This document shows positions 17,157 through 24,341 of a stretch of 32,836 nt of DNA, piece after piece (position 1 is the stretch's first letter; each line of letters begins with the position of its first letter). Source of the stretch: Desulfosporosinus sp. (lineage in GTDB: Bacteria > Campylobacterota > Campylobacteria > Campylobacterales > Arcobacteraceae); NCBI GenBank assembly GCA_020719775.1, contig DYPS01000003.1, positions 1 through 32,836 of the forward strand, written 5' to 3'. The translations under genes were made by a program, and so were the position numbers. The notes under the pieces were generated by a model, which ran no database searches, was not told the origin of the DNA, and saw only the letters and a list, made by a program, of their open reading frames with translations.

Positions 17157-18140
17157 GTGAGTGAATTTTTAGGAAAAGCTCAAAAATCACAGTTTGATGG
17201 ACAATTTCCAGATGGACATCCTGTGAGGGTGTATCTGGAAGAAAATATCTTAATAAGAGATTTGATTGAACAACTTATACATATAAATGTGCAAGAGGAT
17301 TTTGAAAATTTTGAAAAAGTATTTATGAAGCTCTCATCAGTTGAAAAACATTTTGCACGAAAAGAAAATCAACTTTTCCCATATCTTGAAAAATACGGCT
17401 GGACTAGCCCAAGCCAAGGTATGTGGTCGTTTCATGATCAAATTCGTGAAAATATAAAACTCGTAAAAATAGCACTTGAAAATAAGGATATTATTGATAT
17501 TTGTAATATATTTCAAACTGTCACAGTTGAGTTAGAGCAAATTATGCAAGTGGAAGAGAAGAGATTACTTCCTCGAGCAATGGAACTTCTAAGTGTTGAT
17601 GATTGGAAAGAGTTTAGAGAAGGAGATACAGAAATAGGATGGATGTTTGATAATCCGCCAACATCCTATCCAGAACCTGAATATATCCATCCAAAAGATG
17701 ATACAAAAAAACGAAAACTTCCATTTACTCTTGAAGATAAAACACATTTTGATGAGGGATATTTGACACCACAGCAAGTAAATAATATTTTCAAATACCT
17801 TCCTGTTGATATTACTTATACAGATGAAAATGATAGAGTTGTTTTTTACAATCGCGGAGATGAACGAATTTTCCCAAGGAGTGCTGGCATTATAGGTCGT
17901 GAAGTCAAATTTTGTCATCCACCAAAAAGTGTAGGCCAGGTTCTTCGAATCCTTAGTGAATTTAAAAAAGGAACTCGCGATGTAGCTGAATTTTGGATAC
18001 AGTTTAAAGAAAAATTTATCCATATTCGATATTTTGCCGTTCGTGAAGATGGTGTGTATAAAGGTGTGATTGAGATGAGTCAAGATGTTACAGAGATAAA
18101 AATACTTGAAGGTCAAAAGAGATTATTGGAGTGGGATTGA
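17157..18140 (+). CDS. hemerythrin-like and PAS domain protein (DUF438/PAS_10 type)
   Basis: A 327-residue cytoplasmic protein with a GTG start (AAGGG 6 bases upstream). Residues about 14-145 form a hemerythrin-like four-helix domain with candidate iron ligands H21, H65, E70, H93, E123 and E124 (motifs FPDGHPVR, HFARKENQLFP, FHDQIREN). The second H-x3-EE position has Ile119 instead of His, which I believe is normal for this subfamily. Residues about 200-315 form a PAS_10 domain (VQ-type CHPPKSV, EFWIQF, FIHIRYFAVR, MSQDVTEI). Such proteins are thought to sense O2 or NO through the diiron site, or to protect against nitrosative stress. There is no kinase or DNA-binding output domain. It lies between two cytochrome genes of the denitrification locus. 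Confidence 0.85.
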   Translation: MSEFLGKAQKSQFDGQFPDGHPVRVYLEENILIRDLIEQLIHINVQEDFENFEKVFMKLSSVEKHFARKENQLFPYLEKYGWTSPSQGMWSFHDQIRENIKLVKIALENKDIIDICNIFQTVTVELEQIMQVEEKRLLPRAMELLSVDDWKEFREGDTEIGWMFDNPPTSYPEPEYIHPKDDTKKRKLPFTLEDKTHFDEGYLTPQQVNNIFKYLPVDITYTDENDRVVFYNRGDERIFPRSAGIIGREVKFCHPPKSVGQVLRILSEFKKGTRDVAEFWIQFKEKFIHIRYFAVREDGVYKGVIEMSQDVTEIKILEGQKRLLEWD

Positions 18141-18144
18141 TAAA

Positions 18145-18164
18145 TTTGAAGTCACCTCTTCAAA
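18145..18164 (+). repeat. 7-bp inverted repeat after the hemerythrin-PAS gene
   Basis: TTTGAAG (18145-18151) and CTTCAAA (18158-18164) are separated by TCACCT, directly after the stop codon at 18140. No T-run follows, so it is an mRNA hairpin candidate rather than a terminator. Confidence 0.4.
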
Positions 18165-18276
18165 CAAAGTTGTGGAGAAAAGAGAAGCAGCTTAATCTTT
18201 AAAAGGTAACTTTTTTAGAATTTAACTGCCAAATTTTAGAATTCGTTTGAAATCATCAAAAAATATGGAGAAAAAT

Positions 18277-18606
18277 ATGCCAGTAAAAATGATTATAAGT
18301 TTATCAATGTGTGCCATGTGTTTAGAAGGTAGTGTTAAAAATGGAAAAACTATCTATGAAGTTAATTGTGCAAATTGTCATAGTATTAATATGAGTGGGG
18401 GGATGGGAAAAGATTTTAATTTGGTTTCATATGCTAGAAAGAAGGAGGATATCAAAGCTTATGTACAAAATCCATCTGGAGAGTTTAGACGATTTGGCTA
18501 TACATCAAATGCGATGCCAAAATTTGATATAAGTGATGAAGATGCGACAGATGTAGCAGAATTTATTGACTCACTTCAGCCCTTTAAAGAATGGATGAGA
18601 AAATAA
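18277..18606 (+). CDS. second NirC-like monoheme cytochrome c
   Basis: A 109-residue secreted cytochrome with a methionine-rich signal peptide (about residues 1-17), heme site CANCH (C31, C34, H35) and likely distal Met80 in NAMPKF. Its C-terminal half (FRRFGYTSNAMPKFDISDED) parallels the nirC product at 14582-14887 (FRNLGYKRTVMPAFQLSSAE), so the two are paralogues. I chose the ATG at 18277 because GGAG lies 6 bases upstream (18267-18270); earlier in-frame TTG 18247 and ATG 18265 lack a site. A periplasmic electron donor to NirS or a heme d1 maturation partner is plausible. It is convergent with the second pentaheme cytochrome gene. Confidence 0.85.
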   Translation: MPVKMIISLSMCAMCLEGSVKNGKTIYEVNCANCHSINMSGGMGKDFNLVSYARKKEDIKAYVQNPSGEFRRFGYTSNAMPKFDISDEDATDVAEFIDSLQPFKEWMRK

Positions 18607-18623
18607 ACTTGAAGATATATATC

Positions 18624-19727
18624 TTAGTAGATTATTTGAGTTTTTATCCCCTCATAAATTTTTAAAAATTCACCTTCTAGTCTTAACTCTTTTGCTAATT
18701 CAGGTCGAACAATCAAAGAATACCATTGTGTAATTATCTTATCCCCTTTTTGAAGAGGAAATTCATAATGGATAGTTTTTGATTGGTTTGCCCCTAAATT
18801 ATTTTTAAATAAGACTCCTTTTGCTTGTGGAGGTAAAACTTCAACTCCAGCATCATTTTTATAAGTAACCGTAAATGTTGCTTCTTTGTCTTCAAGCGGA
18901 GATGCTTTAAAGTTTTTCCAAATAATGTTTCCATCTCTCTCAATGGTAGTTTGTCCATATTTGAGTCTCATTGGTTGTAAAATAAGGGGATGCCCCATTT
19001 TATTTTTGATTGTTAAATCAAATCCTTTCTTTGTTTTGATAAGTTTTAACTCTACTGCTTTTTTAATCATTTCATTTGAACGAATACCTAAAAAATCATG
19101 AGTCGCATAATTTGAACGACCCTTTTTATCTACTTTAACGGGGCTTCCATTTGTTTTTGGCATATGACAACCAACGCAATCACTTTGCGGCTCTATTGGC
19201 TCACTTTTTGTATTACAAATTTCAACACCAAAACTATTGTATTTATGAGAATGACACCCCATACAAACTCTAGAATTTTGATATATTTCATTCGATTGAC
19301 TATCGTGTTTATCACTCATATCAGGATCTTTGATATTCGCAAAGAAAGTTGGTTTTCCACCACTGTAATTATAAAAATTGATGTTTTGATGTTTTGCTTC
19401 CATCACTTTTGTAATTTGATGACAATAAAAACAACTTACTCCATCATTTTCTTCTGTACTTTTATAATTTGGCTTCTCTTCCCCATTTTTTAATGCAAGA
19501 AGATTAGAAGCAACAGGCGAATGACAAAAAGCACAATCATATTTTTCAAGGGTTGTTTTTTCTTTAACTGCTCTATGAAAAGGGTCTTTGTGGATTGATG
19601 ATAGATGATGCATGGAACCTTTATGCTCTTCATAAATATTGTCGTGGCATTCAGCACAACTTTTTGAGTCTAAATAATTTCCAGTAAGAGATTTAAAAAC
19701 TAAAAAACAAAATATAAAAATTTTCAT
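18624..19727 (-). CDS. periplasmic pentaheme cytochrome c, second paralogue
   Basis: Signal peptide (residues 1-16), then five CxxCH sites: CAECH (24-28), CAFCH (65-69), CFYCH (99-103), CMGCH (155-159) and CVGCH (184-188). The same order, the same MCMGCH/VCMGCHSH block, an extra non-heme cysteine between hemes 4 and 5 (C172 here, DAC in the paralogue) and a similar heme-free C-terminal domain (MGHPLILQPMRLKYGQT) tie it to the gene at 16073-17146. It lies downstream of nirS, but an intrinsic terminator sits 29 bp before its start, so expression would depend on read-through. Role unknown: electron transfer or N-oxide reduction. Confidence 0.85.
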   Translation of the reverse strand: MKIFIFCFLVFKSLTGNYLDSKSCAECHDNIYEEHKGSMHHLSSIHKDPFHRAVKEKTTLEKYDCAFCHSPVASNLLALKNGEEKPNYKSTEENDGVSCFYCHQITKVMEAKHQNINFYNYSGGKPTFFANIKDPDMSDKHDSQSNEIYQNSRVCMGCHSHKYNSFGVEICNTKSEPIEPQSDCVGCHMPKTNGSPVKVDKKGRSNYATHDFLGIRSNEMIKKAVELKLIKTKKGFDLTIKNKMGHPLILQPMRLKYGQTTIERDGNIIWKNFKASPLEDKEATFTVTYKNDAGVEVLPPQAKGVLFKNNLGANQSKTIHYEFPLQKGDKIITQWYSLIVRPELAKELRLEGEFLKIYEGIKTQIIY

Positions 19728-19756
19728 CAGAAATCCTTTTTTACTTTTGAGTTTTT

Positions 19757-19783
19757 AAAAAATCTTCCCCAAAGAGGGGAAGA
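19757..19783 (-). terminator. intrinsic terminator after nirS
   Basis: On the minus strand TCTTCCCC (19783-19776), loop TCTTT and GGGGAAGA (19770-19763) form an 8-bp GC-containing stem followed by six T (19762-19757). It begins 8 bp beyond the nirS stop codon and precedes the second pentaheme cytochrome gene. Confidence 0.85.
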
Positions 19784-19791
19784 AAGAGAGA

Positions 19792-21420
19792 TTAAGCACC
19801 AGGAATAGTTTGTCTGTGCTCAACAGAATAAGTAAATGTAGGAGTTGTAAGTCCTTCAATATATTTTACAAATTCACCAGTATGAGAATCATAGATACCT
19901 ATTCTTCCAGCATTCCATTCACTTATCATTGTCCATTGACCATGATTTGCAGGTTCTGCGTGAAGAATTCTAGGAACTACAGCTTTACCATCTTTATCTT
20001 TTACAGTTGGAACTTTCCAAGTTTTAAGAACTTTTTTAGTTTTACCATCTATAAGTTGCCCTTCAGTAGTACCAACTTTGATAATTCTAGCAGTTTCAAG
20101 ATGTTGTTTGTCTATTAAATGTACTTCATTCCAAACAGCAGGGCTTCCAAGAACATTATCTGCCCAAATATATGGTGTATGCTCACTTGTTCCAACGAAC
20201 AATGCTCCACCACCTGTTGGGATGTGTCTTACGATATCCCAGTTGTTATCCCAAATAGAAACACTTCCAACATTCATATTTACAGTTGCATGAAGTTGTC
20301 CATATTTTTCATTTAACCAGCTTGAACCTTGACCTGGATGTGGTTTACTTCCAGCACCTGTATAAACTTTAGATACAAGTGATTTTGTTTTAAAGTCAAC
20401 AATACCAACAACATCACTTCCTTGAGAAGCGATCATATAGTATCTTCCCATCTCTTTACCTTCATTCAAGAATGCATCATGAAGAATTTTTCCAATTCCT
20501 GGGATATCCCCAACGATAGGGAAATCTGGTTTTGAATAATCGATGATATAAACATGTCCAGCATCTTTAAGTGCCATAGCAAAATAAGGACCGTATGGAG
20601 TATCTGCAATTGAAGCTACCCTACTTTCACCAATATTTCCATCCATATCAATAACACTTGATGTTGGATACACTTTTAAAGGCTCAAGAGTCATAGCATC
20701 AAGCATAACAGCTCCACCTGGAGTATAATTTCCAGCTAATAAATATTTTCCATCTGGAGAAACACCAAGTCCACGAGACTCACTTCCAACTCTAACTTCA
20801 GCAATTTTTTGTTGACCTGGAGTATTTAAGTCATACATTGTTACAAGTCCATCTCTTGAGATAGAATAAGCATATCGTGGCATTCTTTTATTTGTAACAG
20901 TTACATGCACAGCGAAACCAGCTGGATGTCTTGATAAAATTTTCCCAGTTGTTCCATCAATAAAAGTTACTTTTGAAGCATCTCTTTCAGTTACAAATAC
21001 GATATCCATTACATTTTTAACATCTTTAGGATCTGGATATTTTTTTGCTAAATCAGCAGCTTTATTGAATGTTCTCCATTTTGATTTTACATTTGGTAAA
21101 GTTAGAACATCTATCTTTTTCCCAGCAAATTTTTGAAGATAATCAACCATTTGTGACGCTTCTTGTTTAGACAGAGAACCTTTAAATGGAGGCATTGCAG
21201 TTCCAGATCTTCCTTCCATAATTACATCTGCTAAAAACATTGAAGTTTTATCTTTAAGTTTTTCTGGTCTAATATCACTACCAACACCACCTTGATGCAT
21301 AGGACCATGACAGCCTTGACACTCTAATTCGTATACTTTTTCAGCATCAAAACCAGCACCAGATAAGCTCATACTACCTAAAACTACAACTGAAGCAACT
21401 GCACTTAAAAACTTTTTCAT
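19792..21420 (-). CDS. nirS: cytochrome cd1 nitrite reductase (NO-forming)
   Basis: Reduces nitrite to nitric oxide in the periplasm using heme c and heme d1. A signal peptide (about residues 1-22) is followed by a cytochrome c domain with CQGCH (C34, C37, H38) and the Met-containing SGTAMPPFKG. From about residue 115 the eight-bladed d1 propeller begins (FVTERDASKVTFIDGTTGK, FAVHVTV, RDGLVTMYDL). KPHPGQG, LHATVNMNVGSVSIWD and HTPYIWAD carry candidate active-site histidines, and the end is the usual VYN-like TYSVEH segment. Length 542 is typical. The ribosome binding site is AAAGGAATTAGG just before the ATG. It is the last gene before the terminator of an operon that begins with the NO reductase genes. 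Confidence 0.97.
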   Translation of the reverse strand: MKKFLSAVASVVVLGSMSLSGAGFDAEKVYELECQGCHGPMHQGGVGSDIRPEKLKDKTSMFLADVIMEGRSGTAMPPFKGSLSKQEASQMVDYLQKFAGKKIDVLTLPNVKSKWRTFNKAADLAKKYPDPKDVKNVMDIVFVTERDASKVTFIDGTTGKILSRHPAGFAVHVTVTNKRMPRYAYSISRDGLVTMYDLNTPGQQKIAEVRVGSESRGLGVSPDGKYLLAGNYTPGGAVMLDAMTLEPLKVYPTSSVIDMDGNIGESRVASIADTPYGPYFAMALKDAGHVYIIDYSKPDFPIVGDIPGIGKILHDAFLNEGKEMGRYYMIASQGSDVVGIVDFKTKSLVSKVYTGAGSKPHPGQGSSWLNEKYGQLHATVNMNVGSVSIWDNNWDIVRHIPTGGGALFVGTSEHTPYIWADNVLGSPAVWNEVHLIDKQHLETARIIKVGTTEGQLIDGKTKKVLKTWKVPTVKDKDGKAVVPRILHAEPANHGQWTMISEWNAGRIGIYDSHTGEFVKYIEGLTTPTFTYSVEHRQTIPGA

Positions 21421-21451
21421 CCTAATTCCTTTTTGATTTAATTCAATCTAA

Positions 21452-21476
21452 ATAGCCTCATAATGATTGAGGCTAT
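21452..21476 (-). repeat. intercistronic hairpin upstream of nirS
   Basis: A perfect 9-bp stem (ATAGCCTCA 21452-21460, TGAGGCTAT 21468-21476) with a 7-base loop lies between the 50-residue membrane protein gene and nirS. On the transcript it is followed by only UUU, so it is a poor terminator. It could protect a processed nirS mRNA or partly uncouple nirS from norCB. Confidence 0.6.
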
Positions 21477-21479
21477 CAC

Positions 21480-21632
21480 CTATTTTTCGTTTTCTAATCT
21501 TTTTTTCTCTTGAGCATATATCCAAAACATCGGTAAAATAATCACCGTATGTAAAAATAAAGTCAATGTCATAGGTCCTTGGTTGAGCATAGCAAAAAAG
21601 CTAGGCACAACATCTGTTAATGGTTCAATCAT
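21480..21632 (-). CDS. small single-helix membrane protein between norB and nirS
   Basis: Fifty residues: an acidic N-terminal part (MIEPLTDVVPSFFAMLNQGP), one transmembrane helix (TLTLFLHTVIILPMFWIY) and a charged tail (AQEKKRLENEK). The start at ATG 21632 has AAGGAG six bases upstream; the frame is open further upstream but overlaps norB. It starts 11 bp after the norB stop. Small single-helix subunits often accompany heme-copper oxidases (CcoQ, for example), so an accessory NO reductase subunit is a reasonable inference; I know no named family for it. Confidence 0.75.
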   Translation of the reverse strand: MIEPLTDVVPSFFAMLNQGPMTLTLFLHTVIILPMFWIYAQEKKRLENEK

Positions 21633-21642
21633 CTCGTTCTCC

Positions 21643-23061
21643 TTATCTTGTGTGAATTTTAGATTTACCAATAGTTAGTAAATCTAAAATCAAATAAACA
21701 AATCCAATAAATGTCACAACACCCATAGCAAGCCTCCAAGCCATACCTTGTAGGAACCAAAGAGCATCTTGAGATACAAAGTATCCTTCCCATGTAGCTC
21801 CCATTTGAGCTCTCTCAACTAAAACTTGTCCGTATCCTGCGATAGTTAAAGATATTGTCATACCCATAACACCAAAAGTAATTAAACCTAGTGCCATTTT
21901 TGATGCAAAAGTAGATCTCATAGCTTTAATACCATTTGTCCCTTGAACACCTAAATAAAACATACCAATTAAAATAGTTGCATATGCTCCAAAGAATGCC
22001 AAGTGTCCGTGTGCTGAAGTAAATTGTGTACCGTGAGTATAAATATTTACTTGTGGTAATGTGTGGAAGAATCCCCAAATACCAGCACCCAAAAAGTTAC
22101 CAAAAGCATTTGTAACAAACCAAGCAAATGCTGGAGAGTTATTTTGTGTAGCTTCTTGTCCTTCTGCATGTTTCGCTCCTGTTTCTTTTCCCCAGTCATA
22201 AACAACATGGACAAACATAGCTACAAGAGGAACAGGCTCAAGTGCACTAAATAATGCCCCGATTTCCCACCAGTATTCAGGTGTTCCGATCCAGAAGTAA
22301 TGGTGTCCAAGACCTAAGATTCCAGAACCAAATAGCATAGCAACTTCAATCCATAACCACATCTCAACTACTTCTCTTCTTGCACCTATCATTTTGATAA
22401 GACCCCAAGCAGCAAGTGCACCAACGAAAACTTCCCAAGTAGCTTCAACCCATAAGTGGATTACCCACCACCACCAAAATTGGTCAACTGAGACATTATC
22501 TGTAAAGAACATACCTGCAAGATAAAGTCCAGCAAGGGCCATCAAGTCTGCCATAATAACAGTCATAATTCCTGTTCTTTCCCCTTTAATTGCTGTTGCG
22601 AACGTATTGTAAACGAAAATAAGAACAACAACAGTAATACCAAGATCGGCCCATCTTGGAGCTTCAAGATATTCCCTTCCTTCATTAATTAACCAAATAG
22701 TACTTTCACTTGCCGGTCCAACTTGCACTAAAATATATACCAAAACAACAACTGTAACAGCAGCTGTTAGCACATAAAATCCTAATTTTCCAAGTTTTAT
22801 CCCAACTGTTTCAATACCAGTTTCATCAGGTAACAAAAAGTACACAGACCCAATCATTGCATACAGCATCCATACTACAAGAGCATTGATATGTACCATT
22901 CTTGCAACACTAAAATCAAACAATTCAAACAAAAAGCTAGGATATATGAATTGAACTGCTGCAATAAGCCCCATCAAAAGTTGAGCCCCAAAAAGTACAG
23001 CTGCAACTGTAAAATACATAATTCCTAATTTTTGTGATTCGTATTTAAGATTACTTGCCAT
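21643..23061 (-). CDS. norB: nitric oxide reductase large subunit NorB
   Basis: A heme-copper oxidase-family membrane protein that reduces NO to N2O at a heme b3/non-heme iron centre. The 472-residue product is almost entirely hydrophobic, with about 12 helices. It shows RMVHINALVVWML, WWWWVIHLWVEATWEVF with the Glu and His residues of the binuclear site, LGIGHHY-type LGLGHHYFWIG and TSAHGHLAFFGAYA. I choose ATG 23061 because AAGGAG lies 6 bases upstream; this overlaps the end of norC by 11 bp. A frame start at 23112 would overlap more and has no site. The partner norC shows it is the cytochrome c-dependent type, not the quinol-oxidising qNor. Confidence 0.96.
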   Translation of the reverse strand: MASNLKYESQKLGIMYFTVAAVLFGAQLLMGLIAAVQFIYPSFLFELFDFSVARMVHINALVVWMLYAMIGSVYFLLPDETGIETVGIKLGKLGFYVLTAAVTVVVLVYILVQVGPASESTIWLINEGREYLEAPRWADLGITVVVLIFVYNTFATAIKGERTGIMTVIMADLMALAGLYLAGMFFTDNVSVDQFWWWWVIHLWVEATWEVFVGALAAWGLIKMIGARREVVEMWLWIEVAMLFGSGILGLGHHYFWIGTPEYWWEIGALFSALEPVPLVAMFVHVVYDWGKETGAKHAEGQEATQNNSPAFAWFVTNAFGNFLGAGIWGFFHTLPQVNIYTHGTQFTSAHGHLAFFGAYATILIGMFYLGVQGTNGIKAMRSTFASKMALGLITFGVMGMTISLTIAGYGQVLVERAQMGATWEGYFVSQDALWFLQGMAWRLAMGVVTFIGFVYLILDLLTIGKSKIHTR

Positions 23062-23707
23062 GTATTGCTCCTTGCATTCTTCCAAAGTTTCTAGGGAAAC
23101 CATTTGTATCAATTGAAGACATATGTTTTAAAAATGCCACAAGTCCTTTTGCTTCTTCCGCTGTAATACCAAGATCTGGCATCATTCTTTCATGTGTAGG
23201 ATATTTTGATGGATTCATTAAAAATTCTGCCATCGCTTCTTCTTTGGTTTGTTTTCCTGTTAAAGCCATCATAGAACCTTCTGGTCCCCAAGCTGGATCA
23301 AGCCAGGCTTTAGTTAAGTCTGGTGCATAATACGCTCCATTTCCAAGTATCGTATGACAATTCATACAGTTTTTAGCTTGACTTCCTAATTTTCCCAAGT
23401 GTAATAAATCAGCAGCTTCTTGCTCACTATAATCATCTCTACCAAAGAATTTTTCTTTTTCACCAATTACTGGCACCTCATGTCCTCTTTTATCACTCAT
23501 CTCGTAAGTGATTTTATAATTAATAACCGTAGGAGCTGGAACTCTTTTTGTTACTTTATTTTGCAAGTCACTCTCCGTTCCCATTGCAATTTGACTTGAC
23601 GTATCAAACGTAAGCCAAATCAACAAAATTGACGAAAACCCAGTTACCCAAGCAGCTGATCTTGCCCAAAATCGATTGTCTGTCCATACGGAAACTTGCT
23701 TAGACAT
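23051..23707 (-). CDS. norC: nitric oxide reductase cytochrome c subunit NorC
   Basis: Passes electrons from periplasmic cytochromes to NorB. One N-terminal transmembrane helix (about residues 17-36, AAWVTGFSSILLIWLTF) anchors a periplasmic domain with heme site CMNCH and the Met-containing HERMMPDLGI. The family core ends FLKHMSSIDTNGFPRNF. At 218 residues it is longer than the roughly 150-residue proteobacterial NorC; the extra part is a region before the heme motif (about residues 40-105). ATG 23707 is preceded by AAGGAG; earlier in-frame ATGs up to 23746 overlap the upstream gene and are less likely. Confidence 0.95.
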   Translation of the reverse strand: MSKQVSVWTDNRFWARSAAWVTGFSSILLIWLTFDTSSQIAMGTESDLQNKVTKRVPAPTVINYKITYEMSDKRGHEVPVIGEKEKFFGRDDYSEQEAADLLHLGKLGSQAKNCMNCHTILGNGAYYAPDLTKAWLDPAWGPEGSMMALTGKQTKEEAMAEFLMNPSKYPTHERMMPDLGITAEEAKGLVAFLKHMSSIDTNGFPRNFGRMQGAIHGK

Positions 23708-23723
23708 ATGCTTCTCCTTTTTT

Positions 23724-24050
23724 TTAATTTTCATATCTTTCATCAACTCTTTGATTGAGATAATAATACAAATGTGGTAAAGTAAGATAAGCGACCATTG
23801 ATACCATCAAAGCTTTGACTGTAAAAGGCTCACTTCCTATCTTCGTTGCCATATAATACATACAATATGTTTGTAAACCCCAAAATAAATATGCAAAAGG
23901 CATATATATACCTTTAAGCACTTCCATTTTAACAAGTGTATAAATAGCTACAAAAAAAAGTCCGAACAAAAGTACGAACGACGCCGATAAAAAAATTGGT
24001 AAGAAATCGTTAACCGCTATTTCCGGTCTTATGATAGTTGCTTCTAACAT
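23724..24050 (-). CDS. three-helix membrane protein at the head of the nor-nir operon
   Basis: A 108-residue protein with hydrophobic helices at about 18-41, 48-68 and 78-97. I do not recognise the family. It is the first gene after the FNR-type promoter (predicted leader 28 bases, AGGAG site 9 bases before ATG) and ends 16 bp before the norC start. Position suggests an NO reductase accessory or assembly protein, as small membrane proteins accompany nor genes in other denitrifiers, but no motif supports a specific role. Confidence 0.75.
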   Translation of the reverse strand: MLEATIIRPEIAVNDFLPIFLSASFVLLFGLFFVAIYTLVKMEVLKGIYMPFAYLFWGLQTYCMYYMATKIGSEPFTVKALMVSMVAYLTLPHLYYYLNQRVDERYEN

Positions 24051-24077
24051 GACATATTCTCCTAAAATCTTTATCTT

Positions 24078-24126
24078 AATTGCTATTATAAAGAAATAAT
24101 TAAGATATTTACTTGACCATGGTCAA
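24078..24126 (-). promoter_or_regulatory. FNR-type operator and promoter of the norCB-nirS operon
   Basis: The perfect palindrome CTTGAC-CATG-GTCAAG contains TTGAC-N4-GTCAA at 24113-24126. On the minus strand it is followed after 22 bases by a perfect TATAAT (24090-24085), predicting a start near 24078 and a box centre at -41.5. It begins 15 bp after the end of the 66-residue protein gene, separating the regulator unit from its likely target operon. Confidence 0.8.
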
Positions 24127-24140
24127 GTAAATTAAATATT

Positions 24141-24341
24141 TTAAAAATATAAAAATGAAGCCAGAAGAGTTGCTATAAATAGCGTAAAAAAGCCTATACA
24201 TAGGTTGGTTTTGGAAGATGTTAAATTATATTTTACTTGGCATTTTGAACCAAGCCAAATTGCAGGAGAGAGAGAAAACACTATTAAGACAAAAATAAAA
24301 ACTAAAAAAATTACTATATTTGTTATTGAATCTAATTGCAT
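24141..24341 (-). CDS. small two-helix membrane protein downstream of the FNR-family regulator
   Basis: Sixty-six residues with two hydrophobic helices (about 8-30 and 46-65) joined by a polar loop containing two cysteines (SKCQVKYN, TNLCIGF). I do not recognise a family. It overlaps the 3' end of the regulator gene by 10 bp, so it is translated from the same mRNA, and it ends just before the nor-nir operator. A role in sensing or respiration is not shown by the sequence. Confidence 0.6.
   Translation of the reverse strand: MQLDSITNIVIFLVFIFVLIVFSLSPAIWLGSKCQVKYNLTSSKTNLCIGFFTLFIATLLASFLYF

Noticed and set aside
18201-18242. AAAAG-GTAA-CTTTT 22 bases before a TAGAAT, upstream of the second NirC-like cytochrome
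   Set aside because: The spacing equals that of the FNR-type promoters, but the arms do not match TTGAC/GTCAA and A/T arms arise by chance here.
18613-18626. Perfect palindrome AAGATATATATCTT between convergent cytochrome genes
   Set aside because: It is all but GC-free with a 5-bp stem at most and has no T-run, so it is not a credible terminator.
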